Positions 18,477-25,200 of a stretch of 47,772 nucleotides of DNA are shown here, piece by piece. This DNA comes from Candidatus Eisenbacteria bacterium (GTDB lineage: Bacteria; Eisenbacteria; RBG-16-71-46; CAIMUX01; JAHJDP01): positions 1 through 47,772 of the forward strand of contig JAHJDP010000116.1 of NCBI GenBank assembly GCA_018831195.1. The letters run 5' to 3'. The number at the start of each line of letters is the position of its first letter. Position 1 is the stretch's first letter. The position numbers and the translations under genes are program-made. The notes beneath the pieces are model-generated. The model was not told where the DNA came from. It did no database searches and saw nothing but the letters and a program-made list of their open reading frames with translations.

Positions 18477-20222
18477 ATGGGAGATCAACGGCCCAATTCA
18501 GGACCGATGCCAGAACCCATTCGGGACCCAATGAAGGAAAATGAACGCCCTCTGGAAAAGAAGAATCCCGCCCCCAAGGAAGGAACGAGTCGCCTCGAAA
18601 GGGAGTGGCTTACCGATCCATCCCCAACTGAAATCCGTCATGCATCCCACGATTTAAATGTTAAACAAACCGAATCAACTGAAGCGGGATCTTCTTCTCG
18701 AGAAAAAAGACTGGAAAAGCTTCTCTCTATTACCGGCCGCATCTCACAAGTTTTGGAACTCACACCGCTGCTCGATCAGATACTGGATGCCGTTCTAGAG
18801 ATATCGAATTGCCAACAAGGTATATTGCTGTTAGCCAATTCCGACGGCCGGTTGGAATTTGTAGCGGGCCGCGATAGGAACCACAAAAACTTGACGTCGG
18901 ACGGAGTCCAAATTTCTCATTCTCTGGCCACTCAAGCCTTCGATACAAGCCGCCCTGTTTGGGAAGACAATCTCCAGAAGGGCGGAAGGATTGACTACAA
19001 GCCGGGTGAGAGTATCTCGCGTTTATCACTCGAAACTGTCATTTGTGTGCCCCTGGTCGGACCGCATGGGACAGTGGGAGTCCTTTATCTCGATAGTCAA
19101 CTGCCCGGCCAGCTCGAAAAAAATGAGGACTTGTCACTGCTGAAATCCTTTGCTTCACAGGCAACCATTGCCATTGAAAATGCAAGGCTCCACAGCCAGA
19201 CGGCAACCCAGCGCGATTCACTCGCACTTGAGAATTCGGTACTCCGTCGCGAAGTCGAGCAAATCTGTACCTTTGACAATATCATCGGGCAGAGTGCTCC
19301 GATGAAACAATTATTCCATGTTATGGAGCGTGTTTTAGAGGTTTCGACCCCCGTCTTAATCATTGGTGACACGGGGACCGGTAAGGAACTTATTGCAAAG
19401 GCGCTTCATTACCATGGATCCAGGGCCGGCGGACCATTTGTTCCGGCGAACTGCGGCGCCATGAGTGACACCCTAATGTGGAGCACTCTCTTTGGTCATC
19501 GCAGAGGTTCTTTTACAGGAGCGATTGAAGATAAGGCGGGGTTGTTCGAATTGGCAAATCAGGGAAGCCTGTTTCTTGATGAAATCGGCGAACTGCCATT
19601 GAGCATACAGGCGGCATTGCTGCGGGCGCTGCAGGACGGTGTTATTACACGTCTCGGGGAGGAGCAGCGCCCGCGGAAGGTTGATACTCGTCTACTCTAT
19701 GCAACGCATCGCAATTTGGAGGATATGGTAGCGCAAGGAAAGTTCAGAGAAGATCTCTATTACCGTCTTAATGTTATCAAGTTGACCGTTCCCCCGCTTC
19801 GCGAAAGGGGAGAGGATCTTCGACTCCTTTGTGAAAATATCCATCAGAGATTGTCCATATCGATGAAGCGGCAAATCGGTCCGATTCCGCCGGAAACTTA
19901 TCGGCTGCTCTATTCCTACGCCTGGCCGGGCAACGTGCGGGAATTGGAGAATAAGCTCGAGAGGGCTGCTTTGCTGGCGGATCCTGGTAGTCCCCTCGGC
20001 CCCCACCTTTTCCCCGAACTGAAGGGGTCCCTGGCGAGTACCGTGGGGGATTATCAAGGAGAGACCCTGCGCGAGAAACTAGAGAGCGCAGAAAGAGGTA
20101 TCCTGGAAGATGAACTCTCAAAGGTCGAATGGAACATCTCGAATTGCGCCCGTCATCTCCGATGCACACGGCAACATCTGCATAATCGAATTAGAAAGCT
20201 AAAGATAAACCGCCCACGATAG
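18477..20222 (+). CDS. GAF-domain sigma-54-dependent transcriptional activator (enhancer-binding protein)
   Basis: The 581-residue protein has a charged, probably disordered N-terminus (1-75), a GAF sensor domain (about 84-240), a short coiled linker, and a sigma-54 AAA+ domain. Walker A GDTGTGKE starts at Gly297, the sigma-54 contact loop is GSFTGA at 344-349 (a Ser variant of the usual GAFTGA), and Walker B LFLDEIGE includes Asp368-Glu369. The sensor/arginine region KFREDLYYRLNV and PWPGNVRELEN-type stretch follow. A Fis-type helix-turn-helix ends the protein (NISNCARHLRCTRQHLHNRI). It hydrolyses ATP to open sigma-54 promoters in response to a GAF ligand. Three candidate sigma-54 promoters lie within 1.5 kb downstream, so local targets are likely. 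A GGGGAGG ribosome site precedes the ATG. Confidence 0.95.
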   Translation: MGDQRPNSGPMPEPIRDPMKENERPLEKKNPAPKEGTSRLEREWLTDPSPTEIRHASHDLNVKQTESTEAGSSSREKRLEKLLSITGRISQVLELTPLLDQILDAVLEISNCQQGILLLANSDGRLEFVAGRDRNHKNLTSDGVQISHSLATQAFDTSRPVWEDNLQKGGRIDYKPGESISRLSLETVICVPLVGPHGTVGVLYLDSQLPGQLEKNEDLSLLKSFASQATIAIENARLHSQTATQRDSLALENSVLRREVEQICTFDNIIGQSAPMKQLFHVMERVLEVSTPVLIIGDTGTGKELIAKALHYHGSRAGGPFVPANCGAMSDTLMWSTLFGHRRGSFTGAIEDKAGLFELANQGSLFLDEIGELPLSIQAALLRALQDGVITRLGEEQRPRKVDTRLLYATHRNLEDMVAQGKFREDLYYRLNVIKLTVPPLRERGEDLRLLCENIHQRLSISMKRQIGPIPPETYRLLYSYAWPGNVRELENKLERAALLADPGSPLGPHLFPELKGSLASTVGDYQGETLREKLESAERGILEDELSKVEWNISNCARHLRCTRQHLHNRIRKLKINRPR

Positions 20223-20237
20223 ATCCGGATGTGTAAC

Positions 20238-20255
20238 TGTCATTGATATGTGACA
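20238..20255. promoter_or_regulatory. TGTCA-N8-TGACA inverted repeat downstream of the activator
   Basis: Perfect 5-bp inverted arms lie 16 nt after the activator stop and about 330 nt before the first sigma-54 promoter. It resembles the repeat in front of the activator and may be an activator-binding site. Between it and 20456 the 477-nt gap is AT-rich with nothing else I can identify. Confidence 0.35.
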
Positions 20256-20455
20256 ACATTTTCTATAGATCGGAAGCGACTCTCAAGCCCGTTCAACAAA
20301 GATAAGTCTAATAGGCTGATATAGAATACGTTAGCCGGATGCATTCGTCATTTCTTGGCGTCAACGCTGCCGCCACAGTAAATTTCCAACAACTTGATTA
20401 TATGTCAACTGAAAACATCTTGGGATATAAGTCGTTATGGGGCTACAAGGAAATA

Positions 20456-20475
20456 GTGTCTATATATAGAGACAC
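20456..20475. promoter_or_regulatory. Candidate upstream activating sequence for micro-gene 1
   Basis: GTGTCT and AGACAC form 6-bp inverted arms around an 8-nt AT core. The half-site AGAGACA begins 113 nt upstream of the -24 GG of promoter 1. The same AGAGACA begins 112 nt upstream of the -24 GG of promoter 2 (20984-20990). The position suits an enhancer-binding protein. Confidence 0.5.
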
Positions 20476-20580
20476 CATCATTATTTTCCAAAATTGAACC
20501 AATAATTTCATCCTCCCCTAATGTATTGAATATCAGGGCGATACAGCTATTTTGCGAATCGCAATGCATTATGCAATTCT

Positions 20581-20594
20581 GGCATGCATTCTGC
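20581..20594 (+). promoter_or_regulatory. Sigma-54 (-24/-12) promoter of micro-gene 1
   Basis: CTGGCATGCATTCTGCAT has GG at 20581-20582 and GC at 20593-20594, separated by exactly 10 nt as sigma-54 requires. The predicted start is near 20605. An identical core is found at 21096-21109. Confidence 0.8.
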
Positions 20595-20605
20595 ATTTCT
20601 ATTAA

Positions 20606-20699
20606 ATCGAGAGCGGGTTCAGGTTAAGAACTCCTCACATCACCCGGACTCGAATCCGGAATGGCGGAGAAGAACTCAGATCAAAAAGGAGATTTAACC
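20606..20699 (+). promoter_or_regulatory. Structured leader of micro-gene 1
   Basis: The ~95-nt leader has hairpin I, GGGTTC/GAACTC (20615-20620 with 20628-20633, 7-nt loop), and hairpin II, CCGGA/TCCGG (20644-20648 with 20655-20659). Both recur at the same places in the leader of micro-gene 2. AAGGAG lies about 9 nt before the ATG. Confidence 0.6.
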
Positions 20700-20780
20700 A
20701 TGTTATTTCACATTGATGTCCCGATCCTCATCAGCCTTCTGACAGCTATCTACTTCGGTCGCGCGGGATGGACTTCCTAA
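20700..20780 (+). CDS. Sigma-54-controlled hydrophobic micropeptide 1 (26 aa)
   Basis: A 26-codon frame begins at ATG 20700 behind AAGGAG. The peptide has a polar start (MLFH), IDVPIL, a hydrophobic core (ISLLTAIYF) and ends GRAGWTS. It could form one transmembrane or amphipathic helix. It matches the peptide at 21218-21292 in 16 of 24 aligned positions, including an unbroken YFGRAGW. Six of the identical residues use different codons, which favours selection on protein over DNA. It has its own sigma-54 promoter, leader and terminator, so it is a stand-alone gene. Function unknown; a small membrane regulator, a signal peptide or a type I toxin-like peptide are possible. Confidence 0.75.
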   Translation: MLFHIDVPILISLLTAIYFGRAGWTS

Positions 20781-20813
20781 GTCGCCGATGCCAAGGCTGG
20801 TCAAGGTAAAATA

Positions 20814-20864
20814 ACTCCCGGAGTCGAGAACGGTCACAAAGCCAAGTCGATTTCGGGAGTTTTT
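20814..20864 (+). terminator. Terminator of micro-gene 1
   Basis: Arms 20814-20827 and 20847-20860 pair over 14 bp (two G.U pairs) around a 19-nt loop, followed by TTTT. The layout is the same as in the second unit. Confidence 0.85.
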
Positions 20865-21033
20865 ATGTCCTTCTAGCGAAGAGGCCGTCAAAAAGAGACG
20901 ACAAAGAGAGTATTACGGGTGACAACTTGTAATGTGTTATTATTTAGCACGTTAGAGAATATTCCCAAAATACGTAAATAAATAGAGACAGTCCATTCAT
21001 CCTTCCAGAATTCCGCTCAATCGAGACATATTC

Positions 21034-21045
21034 ATAACTTGTTAT
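21034..21045. promoter_or_regulatory. ATAAC-TT-GTTAT inverted repeat upstream of promoter 2
   Basis: The 5-bp arms lie about 50 nt before the -24 element of promoter 2. The sequence CTTGTTAT recurs (as ATAACAAG) in the 21630-21653 repeat before promoter 3, so this may be a shared operator. The rest of the 20865-21095 gap is AT-rich and includes the AGAGACA half-site at 20984-20990. Confidence 0.4.
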
Positions 21046-21095
21046 AGGACAACAGGATCTGAATATTTATTATCCATCATGCAAATTGCAATTCC

Positions 21096-21109
21096 GGCAT
21101 GCATTCTGC
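21096..21109 (+). promoter_or_regulatory. Sigma-54 (-24/-12) promoter of micro-gene 2
   Basis: CCGGCATGCATTCTGCAA has GG at 21096-21097 and GC at 21108-21109 with 10 nt between. The core GGCATGCATTCTGC is identical to promoter 1. The predicted start is near 21120. Confidence 0.8.
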
Positions 21110-21120
21110 AATTCTATTAG

Positions 21121-21217
21121 ATCGAGAGTGGGTTCGGGTCGAGAACTCCTCTCACTTACCGGACTCAGGTCCGGTGAAGCGAAGCGGTAAACGAGAATTG
21201 AGGAGGGAGGTTTGACC
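21121..21217 (+). promoter_or_regulatory. Structured leader of micro-gene 2
   Basis: Hairpin I, GGGTTC/GAACTC (21130-21135 with 21143-21148), matches unit 1. Hairpin II is CCGGAC/GTCCGG (21159-21164 with 21169-21174), one pair longer than in unit 1. GAGGAGGGAGG precedes the ATG. Confidence 0.6.
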
Positions 21218-21292
21218 ATGTTTCTACAGATTGATGTCACGATCCTACTGGGTCTGCTGATGGCAATGTACTTTGGTCGCGCCGGCTGGTAA
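21218..21292 (+). CDS. Sigma-54-controlled hydrophobic micropeptide 2 (24 aa)
   Basis: A 24-codon frame starts at ATG 21218, about 8 nt after a very strong GAGGAGGGAGG. The peptide reads MFLQ, IDVTIL, LGLLMAM, then YFGRAGW and stops. It is the paralogue of the 26-aa peptide 518 nt upstream, and lacks only its last two residues (TS). One Asp sits at the start of the hydrophobic core and one Arg near its end, as in many small inner-membrane peptides. It has its own sigma-54 promoter and a very stable terminator. Function unknown. Confidence 0.78.
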   Translation: MFLQIDVTILLGLLMAMYFGRAGW

Positions 21293-21326
21293 GCCAATCA
21301 ACCAGATGGCTGGCCAAGGTATCACC

Positions 21327-21379
21327 GCTCCCGGAATCGCAAGAAACGCACCAGCTATCACGCGATTCCGGGAGCTTTT
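21327..21379 (+). terminator. Terminator of micro-gene 2
   Basis: Arms 21327-21340 and 21362-21375 make a perfect 14-bp stem around a 21-nt loop, followed by TTTT. Compared with the first unit, several stem pairs differ but pairing is kept. Confidence 0.9.
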
Positions 21380-21443
21380 CATATCATGGCGGAGACAAGT
21401 GTCATCCCACCTCTGATCTTCTCGAGTTCTGCAGGTCAATAGG

Positions 21444-21473
21444 TCCCTCTGCGGGCTTAATGCCCCAGAGGGA
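21444..21473 (+). other. Stable hairpin between micro-gene 2 and the lipoprotein gene
   Basis: Arms 21444-21456 and 21462-21473 form 12 bp with one bulged C and a TTAAT loop; TCTATTTCG follows. It may be a second terminator or part of a small RNA. I find no credible open frame in this gap on either strand. Confidence 0.45.
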
Positions 21474-21629
21474 TCTATTTCGACCAATCTCCATATCTTC
21501 TTTAATTTATTCAAGATAGCGCCTCACTTCCTTAAAGCGCATGGGGCAATGACCCCAAAGTCGGGGATACGCCCAGACTGGAATTCTAAGGACTCCTGCA
21601 TCTATCAAGATGAACAAGTTTCCTAACAC

Positions 21630-21653
21630 CTTGTCATTATTAAGGATAACAAG
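21630..21653. promoter_or_regulatory. Inverted repeat upstream of promoter 3
   Basis: CTTGTCAT and ATAACAAG are inverted arms (7 of 8 match) separated by 8 nt, ending 45 nt before the -24 GG of promoter 3. It is a candidate activator-binding site and shares CTTGTTAT with the 21034-21045 site. Confidence 0.5.
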
Positions 21654-21698
21654 TCTGGATTTTGATAGAAAATTAATTTAGACAGTGTCGCCACTTGT

Positions 21699-21712
21699 GG
21701 CACCCTCCCTGC
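21699..21712 (+). promoter_or_regulatory. Sigma-54 (-24/-12) promoter of the lipoprotein gene
   Basis: TGGCACCCTCCCTGCAT has GG at 21699-21700 and GC at 21711-21712 with 10 nt between, and keeps the TGGCAC consensus. The predicted start is near 21724, 29 nt before the ATG. A GCCAC/GTGGC inverted repeat overlaps the -24 box. Confidence 0.8.
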
Positions 21713-21752
21713 ATTTAGAAGGGCCAGTTGCTGCCAAATAGGGAGGTCAAAG

Positions 21753-21992
21753 ATGAACAAGAACGCAAGAAAGCTGGCCGAGCGGATCACCAAGTTTGCC
21801 TCACTACTCGCCTTGAGCGCCTTTGTCGTTCTATTTGTAGTGGGATGTGGCCAAAGCAGTATTACCTCTCCTGAGCCGGAGATGGGTTCATCGCAAAAGT
21901 CCTGGTCCGATCCCGGTTGCTCGGGCTCTGACGCCTCCTATGAGGAAGAGCCTCTGGACTTTGGAAAGGATAGAGGTGACGTTCAGGATTAA
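21753..21992 (+). CDS. Small lipoprotein (79 aa) under a sigma-54 promoter
   Basis: The protein has a basic N-region, a hydrophobic stretch (LLALSAFVVLFVVG) and a lipobox VVGC with Cys32 as the predicted lipidated residue. The mature 48 residues are acidic and rich in Ser, Glu and Asp, with one further Cys and no recognised domain. GGGAGG stands before the ATG. It is a monocistronic gene bounded by a sigma-54 promoter and a terminator. Being in the same regulatory group as the micropeptides, it may act with them at the envelope, but this is inference. Confidence 0.85.
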   Translation: MNKNARKLAERITKFASLLALSAFVVLFVVGCGQSSITSPEPEMGSSQKSWSDPGCSGSDASYEEEPLDFGKDRGDVQD

Positions 21993-22035
21993 ATAAGTTT
22001 CCCTTCCCCAAACCGCTCCTCCATGGCAAACCCCC

Positions 22036-22076
22036 GACCCCCGGAGTCCTCCCCCTCCGGGGGTCCCTCTTTTTTG
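22036..22076 (+). terminator. Rho-independent terminator of the lipoprotein gene
   Basis: A perfect 11-bp stem (22036-22046 with 22055-22065), an 8-nt loop and CCTCTTTTTT follow the stop by 43 nt. Confidence 0.93.
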
Positions 22077-22102
22077 AAATTCAGTCAAGGTATCGTTCGG
22101 CT

Positions 22103-22131
22103 TTGGATTGCTTATCAGCTCTTGATAAGAT
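22103..22131 (+). promoter_or_regulatory. Sigma-70-type promoter of the kinase gene
   Basis: TTGGAT (22103-22108) and TAAGAT (22126-22131) have a 17-nt spacer, predicting a start near 22138 and a ~60-nt leader. The -10 hexamer is the same as that of the sigma-54 activator gene. Confidence 0.65.
22111..22129. promoter_or_regulatory. Palindromic operator inside the kinase promoter
   Basis: CTTATCA and TGATAAG are perfect 7-bp inverted arms separated by GCTCT. They fill the spacer and overlap the -10 box, the usual place for a repressor. The cognate repressor is not identifiable here. Confidence 0.6.
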
Positions 22132-22200
22132 GCTGCCTGAGATGGCACTAAGAACGATGAGGAAGTTCACGACCATTGGGAAGGATGTCGATCGGAGTCG

Positions 22201-25200
22201 ATGACAGAATCTCTGCTAAAGGTGCCGCGATACTCGATTCTGCGCCATGTGGGTTCCGGCGCCCATGCCGATGTTTTTCAGGCACGGGACCGGATCTCGG
22301 AGAAGATGGCGGCGCTGAAACTTCTGCGGCGCGACCGGTTCGGGACGCCGGAAGAAGATATCCTACAGCGGGAATATGAGCTTCTCCTGGATCTTCAGGA
22401 GCCGGCGCTGCCGGAAGTCTATGCCTTTCGGAGAAATGTCGACCTCCGGCCGGTCATCATCATGGAATGGATTGATGGAGAAAGCTTGGATCAAAAGAGC
22501 GAACCCCTTCCCTGGAATGAAACAACGCTCAATGCCCTCTACTCCCTGACCTCCGCCGTCTCGGCTCTGCACCGGCGGGGTTGGTCGCACCTCGATCTCA
22601 AACCGGCTAATATTGTCATCTCTTCTCAAAAGAGGGAAGAGACGGGGCGCACCCCTCTTCGCATTCTCGATGCCGGCCTCATGGCCTCGACAGGTCATTC
22701 GATTGAGCCCAGAGGCACCCCCGGCTATATCGCTCCCGAAATATTGAAAAGGGAAGGGTGGGATGAGCGGGCCGATCTCTTCTCTCTTGGAGGGATCTTC
22801 TATCAACTTCTGACGGGCCGGCCGGCCTTCGCCGGACCGGCGCTGGATGAGGTGATTGATCAAACACTTCGAGGAGCCTTTACCCCCCTTGAAATTTGTG
22901 AGCCGAGTCTCCCGCCCCCGCTCTGCCAGCTTGTCAACGGCCTACTGGATCCGGATCCTAAAAAACGACCTGGAAATGGGGCCGATGTTATCAATGTCTT
23001 GGAACGGCTTTCCGTTCTGGAGGGCTTGGATCCTCCCACCATTGTGCCGAATAGCTGGCAGCGCGAAAACGCCTTGCCCTGGCCGCCGATTCCCAGGCCC
23101 GAGACTCAAGAGATCGTCGATTCTCTGTCATCTGAGACAAAGGCATTGTTAAAAATCCTGCCCGTGACGGTGTCATCCGGATTGGGACGAGAGTCCTTCG
23201 CCCGTAATTTGGCCGACATCCTATCCATGGCCGGCTTTAACGCTTCTCTGCTGATGGGAGCCCAAGGACACTTTGCCTCTGCCAAAGAAGCCGACACAGC
23301 TCTCTGCGCCTTCTTTTCTCCCGCCGATTTGGGCGGCATCTCAGAACAGAGGAATCGCAAACAGTCACTGAATGGTTTTCTTTGGAATGAGTCACCGATT
23401 CTTGTTTGGGATTTGGGAACCACCCCTCCCGGCTGGCTCAATAAATGGCTCAATGATCTCGCTCTGGAACTGACATCCATCTCGGCGCATTCCGAGAAGG
23501 GGAGAGGCACTCCCAGCCTGGTTCTTCTATGCAGCCATATTGAGACGCCGGATATCCCACTTCGAACCGCTGACATCCAATCCTTTTCTCTCGCCCCTCT
23601 ATCCCCTGAAGCGCTGAGGTCATATACGGCGAGACACCTCTCTTCAGAACAGGATATTGAGAAGATCGTCAAACAATCTCAGGGCTATCCTGAAATTCTG
23701 GGTGGTCTTCTTGAAGCGAAGCGGCGGCACCAAACCACCATTACCGGTCTTTCAGACGACAAGATCGAAAGCCCCCTCAGCATTTTGCATGGCCTACTGG
23801 CCGCCCGAACAAGGATACTCTCTGATTCCTCAAGGAGAGCCCTCTCGATGCTTGAAATGGCTGGAATTCCATTGACCCTCGATCTTTGGGAGGAGTTATG
23901 TGAGGGGGGAAATCTGGATCTGCGGAGCATTTCAATCGAATTGCAAAATTTGGGTCTCATCGGATGCTCTTTGAAGGGCTGGGAGACGCATTATGCCGAT
24001 CTCATCGATCAGGGACGCTATCTTATCCGCTCTCCACGGAAAGAGGATCACATACGCATGGCATCCGTCCTAAAAAAGTTACAGAAGACGGATCAGGTTG
24101 AATATTGGAAGCCGATCATCGGTCATCTCCTGGCCGGGAAGGCCGCGGAAACGCCGAGAATGGGATTGGCGATGGCCATGCGGCTCTATCGAATGGGCAG
24201 GGAGGATGAAGCGCTGCACATCCTGAGGCGAATAGACGCAGATCTTGATCAGAGGGATCTGTCACGTCACTTATGGACACAAAGACTTCACTATAGGATC
24301 TCATGGGAAGTAGGGCCGCAAGGCAGGCAGTTAGAAACAATATCGAATCTATCATTAAAGGATCCGATTGTTATTTCATTAAACTCCAGGGGGCTATCGG
24401 CGGAGGGGAGAACACAAGAAGCTTGGAATCAGCTGGCGGAGTACTCCTGTGATGAATATCCAGCTCCATTAAGAGCCTTCGTCCTGTGTGCGAAAGCTCT
24501 GGTTTCTTATTATGTCATGAGTTCAAGAGCCTTCTGCGATGAAGCCCTGAAGGCCCTTGAATCTTTTCCACCCAAGGGGATGGACGATCTCCGCGCACTG
24601 CTGTTACAGAGGATTGTCCAATCCGCTCTCTGGGATGGTGACGAGACATTGGCGACGGAATCGCTGGAGCAACTGAAATCCTTTAAATCCACATCCTACA
24701 AAAACCATGTTATACATACCATAAAAATTGCAACCGGCTATTACAACTATCACCATAATAATCTCGAGGAAGCATGGAAAGCCGCCTCGCAAGCGACAGA
24801 ATCGGCCAGGCGTACCGGTCGAGTGGATCGGTTGACGGTTGCCCTATCAAATCAAGCAAATATTGCGGCTCAAAGTGGGAAATGGGAGGAGGCGGTTAAA
24901 GCCAACAGGGAGTATCTGGCATTTGCACGCACCCTCAATCATATTGGCAAGCAAATTAATGCGCTCCGCAATTTATCTTTAAATAGACAAATTCAAGCTC
25001 TCTACGATTTGGCCATTGAGATGGGGGCGGAGGCCGTTGACTTAGCCAGGAAAACAAGTGACCGGGAAAGAAAGGTCGCCGTCCTTCCCGTGCTGGCCTC
25101 AGCCCTTGTTTTGGTTGGCCGCCGGAGCGAGGCCCATGCAGCGGCGACTGAGGCCCTGACGCTCCTCAAAGAAACAGACTATGATTTTGATCGAGCCATT

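Noticed and set aside
20703-20891. Minus-strand 62-codon frame over micro-gene 1
   Set aside because: It is the antisense shadow of the micropeptide and terminator and is not conserved in the second unit.
20700-21340. Antisense RNA promoters expected of a type I toxin-antitoxin pair
   Set aside because: A conserved minus-strand TTG(A/G)CC is present downstream of each micro-gene, but no acceptable -10 hexamer lies at the right distance. The antitoxin idea is therefore unsupported.
21245-21514. Minus-strand 89-codon frame across micro-gene 2 and its terminator
   Set aside because: It starts at TTG and runs antisense through a perfect terminator stem. Its composition is explained by the plus-strand features.
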